Shown: positions 6,370 through 7,807 of the stretch, in pieces
How positions within the stretch are numbered: position 1 is the first letter of the stretch
Layout: every line of letters begins with the position of its first letter
Assembly: GCA_018400335.1 (NCBI GenBank)
Contig: JAGYMT010000062.1
Location: 1-7,807, forward strand
DNA length: 7,807 nt
Reading direction: 5' to 3'
Origin: Kiritimatiellia bacterium
GTDB taxonomy: Bacteria; Verrucomicrobiota; Kiritimatiellia; JAAZAB01
Position numbers and translations under genes: made by a program
The notes under the pieces: generated by a model
Seen by the model: the letters and a program-made list of their open reading frames with translations, nothing else
What the model was told of the DNA's origin: nothing
The model's database searches: none

Positions 6370-7554
6370 TTAGAACACCTCCGCCGGGTCCGCCGAGCGC
6401 AGTTTACGAGTCGCGAACATCCCGGCTACCACGCACATTAGCGCCGATAGGACGAAGACGATCAGCGTGCCGGAAAGCCTGATGCGCGTTGGCAGGCCGG
6501 CCTGTATTTCCGCGATCTTGAAGAGAATGGCGGAAAGGATGATTCCGGGAATAAAACTCAGCGCGAGCAGGATCAAGGACTCGGCGAGGATGAAGCGCGT
6601 GAAGAACTCGTTGCCGAGCCCGATGGCTTTCAATGTGGCATATTCCTTTTGGTGGTCGTTGATGTCGGTGTAGAGGATCTGGTAGACGATTATCGCTCCA
6701 ACCAGCATTGCGATAACCATTCCGGCGATTACGATGAATCCGACCGGGGTGTTGATTTGCCAGTAGACCTGCTCCTTTGATATCAGTTCGGCGCGGGTCA
6801 CAGCAACTACATCCTCCGGCAGAATGCCGGCAAGCTGTTCCTTGACGTATTCAGGGTCGGCGCCGGGTTTCAGAGTCACCATGCCAAGTTGAACCATCGC
6901 CTCGTTGCGCAGTCCTAGTCGCATGAATGTCTCCATTCCTACGACGCCGTGGCCATAGGCCGCGAGGGTCTGTCCTAGCTTGAACAGGCCACGAACGACG
7001 ACGCGATGCTTGTTGATTTCGCTATGCACCTCGCCGTCCTGTCTGAAAAGTTTTGCCACGTTTCCGAGGTCGGAAGATGAGAGAGAATCGAAAAGAATGC
7101 CGTCGGGCAAGGTTAGGACATCGGCGCGGGTCGCTATTTCCGGAATGGAGTAGGGGTTGCGGGCCGGGTGAACGCCGAAGACGGCGAGGTCGGCCGTCCG
7201 ACCGTCCTCCGGGTTGCGCCAGTTCAGAAAGTCTATCCGAACAGGGTAGACGGCTTCAACCTCTGGAACGGCGAGCGCCTGGTGCACACGCCTCTCGGGA
7301 AAGGAGCCGGGCGACATTATGTATTGGAAGCCCCGGCTGATGATGGCTATATCACCGCGCATGACATCTATGGGACGGATAACCATAGCCATGAATGCCT
7401 CGAATATGCCAAGCTGGAAGATCATCAGCACCACGCCGAACGACACCCCGGCGAGAGCGGTGGCGAAGCGCTTCTTATCCGCGGTCAACTGCCGCCATGC
7501 CAGTGGGACTCCGCCCGGCAATAGACGAGACTTAAATGACGATAGAAATATCAT
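6370..7554 (-). CDS. devC: DevC-like ABC exporter permease
   Basis: A 394-residue MacB/FtsX-fold permease of the DevC group. The N-terminus (PLAWRQLTADKKRF) precedes TM1 at about 31-57; a large periplasmic domain spans about 58-268 and contains DevC-like phrases such as RGDIAIISR, VEAVYPV, DFLNWRNPEDGR and FGVHPARNP; three more membrane segments lie near 271-293, 320-347 and 362-382. The cytoplasmic segment DINDHQKEYATLKAIG (about 297-312) is the typical coupling region that contacts the ATPase, and the tail ends ADPAEVF, as is common in this fold. Two bases separate its stop from the downstream ATPase, so the pair is an operon. In characterised relatives DevC works with DevB, an HlyD-type adaptor, and TolC to export glycolipids; no DevB is in this window. 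The ATG at 7554 lacks a clear ribosome site. Length is normal and the frame is intact. Confidence 0.9.
   Translation of the reverse strand: MIFLSSFKSRLLPGGVPLAWRQLTADKKRFATALAGVSFGVVLMIFQLGIFEAFMAMVIRPIDVMRGDIAIISRGFQYIMSPGSFPERRVHQALAVPEVEAVYPVRIDFLNWRNPEDGRTADLAVFGVHPARNPYSIPEIATRADVLTLPDGILFDSLSSSDLGNVAKLFRQDGEVHSEINKHRVVVRGLFKLGQTLAAYGHGVVGMETFMRLGLRNEAMVQLGMVTLKPGADPEYVKEQLAGILPEDVVAVTRAELISKEQVYWQINTPVGFIVIAGMVIAMLVGAIIVYQILYTDINDHQKEYATLKAIGLGNEFFTRFILAESLILLALSFIPGIILSAILFKIAEIQAGLPTRIRLSGTLIVFVLSALMCVVAGMFATRKLRSADPAEVF
6378..6382 (-). promoter_or_regulatory. Strong ribosome binding site for the DevA-like gene
   Basis: On the minus strand GGAGG is embedded in the last codons of the devC-like gene (the Ala-Glu-Val-Phe end), ten bases before the ATG at 6367. 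It fixes the ATPase start and suggests translational coupling: ribosomes finishing devC terminate between this site and the next start. It is much stronger than the sites seen before the other large genes. Confidence 0.7.
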
Positions 7555-7563
7555 GGCTTTTTC

Positions 7564-7591
7564 GTTACTCGTTCACGGTTCACAGTTTTTC
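7564..7591. repeat. Short 7-bp-period degenerate tandem repeat
   Basis: Four consecutive heptamers beginning GTT are visible on the plus strand: GTTACTC, GTTCACG, GTTCACA and GTTTTTC. On the minus strand, the sense direction of devC, they read as variants of TGTGAAC/CGTGAAC/GAGTAAC. The array fills the space between the truncated four-helix-bundle remnant and the devC start, only nine bases upstream of the latter. The first three units are convincing and the fourth is weak. Its origin is unknown. Confidence 0.45.
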
Positions 7592-7627
7592 AGACTTCTT
7601 GGATGCTTTCCTTTTCCCGTAGTCTCG

Positions 7628-7723
7628 TTAAAACGGTTCGTTCCGTGTAAGAACATACACCTGTTTTGCCGGTTTCCGGCCAAGCTGCCACGCTTCAATA
7701 TCTTCAAAACGCTCAATTATCAT
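7628..7723 (-). pseudogene. Truncated four-helix-bundle (23S rRNA intervening-sequence type) protein remnant
   Basis: From ATG 7723 the minus strand encodes 31 residues: MIIERFEDIEAWQLGRKPAK, then QVYVLTRNEPF, and a TAA stop. This matches the conserved N-terminus of the small four-helix-bundle proteins (IVS or S23 family, about 115-130 residues), whose first helix carries the F-E-D-(L/I)-E-x-W-Q pattern. After the stop the same frame continues RDYGKRKAS, which resembles the family's next segment (K/R-D-Y/F-G-L-R ... R-R-A-S), so the stop and a small deletion appear to have broken a once longer gene; the rest is absent. No catalytic role is established for the family. The frame is also open upstream to the window edge without a recognisable sequence. 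The family assignment rests on a short match read by eye. Confidence 0.6.
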
Positions 7724-7807
7724 TCCAATGCCGTTCCGAACAAAGCTCCACTGCGTCAAGCCATGTGTTGTGATGCCGAATGCCTGGGCACGAACACCGG
7801 ATACATG

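Noticed and set aside
7763..7807. A plus-strand open frame with two or three cysteines running off the right edge
   Set aside because: Only 15 codons are visible, with no ribosome site, and it is antisense to the frame leading into the four-helix-bundle remnant; there is too little to support a gene.

Overview
This 7.8 kb window looks like chromosomal DNA from a Gram-negative bacterium of moderate GC content. It carries an exported small protein, a binding-protein-dependent sugar importer, and a DevC/DevA-type exporter module that normally works across two membranes. No RNA gene, CRISPR array, insertion sequence or origin was seen. The remnant of a four-helix-bundle (23S rRNA intervening-sequence-type) gene and the weak Shine-Dalgarno sites would suit a PVC-like or deltaproteobacterial-like lineage, but this is only a guess; ChvE/GguAB transporters are best known from Alphaproteobacteria.

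Layout. Positions 43-447 (minus) hold a small exported protein of unknown function. An AT-rich divergent intergenic region (448-779) follows. Positions 780-4810 (plus) form a two-gene operon: a GguA/MmsA-type tandem-ATPase subunit of a CUT2 multiple-monosaccharide importer, then a 788-residue protein that joins a complete GguB-type permease to a complete ChvE-type sugar-binding domain through a Pro/Ala-rich linker and one extra transmembrane helix. A strong hairpin sits just after the operon, followed by a possible 32-residue membrane peptide (4893-4991). On the minus strand, 7554 to 5075 encode a DevC-like permease followed two bases later by a DevA-like ATPase. That ATPase carries an extra helical C-terminal domain of about 195 residues that looks PhoU-like. 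Upstream of devC, at the right edge, lie a truncated four-helix-bundle remnant and a short 7-bp-period repeat.

How the genes work together. The plus-strand operon appears to be a complete sugar importer made from two polypeptides instead of three: the ATPase drives import, and the binding protein is tethered to the channel rather than free in the periplasm. The minus-strand pair would be the inner-membrane motor of an exporter; its expected membrane-fusion partner (DevB/HlyD type) is not visible and may lie beyond the right edge. The permease-binding-protein fusion is the most interesting feature of the window, followed by the DevA C-terminal extension.
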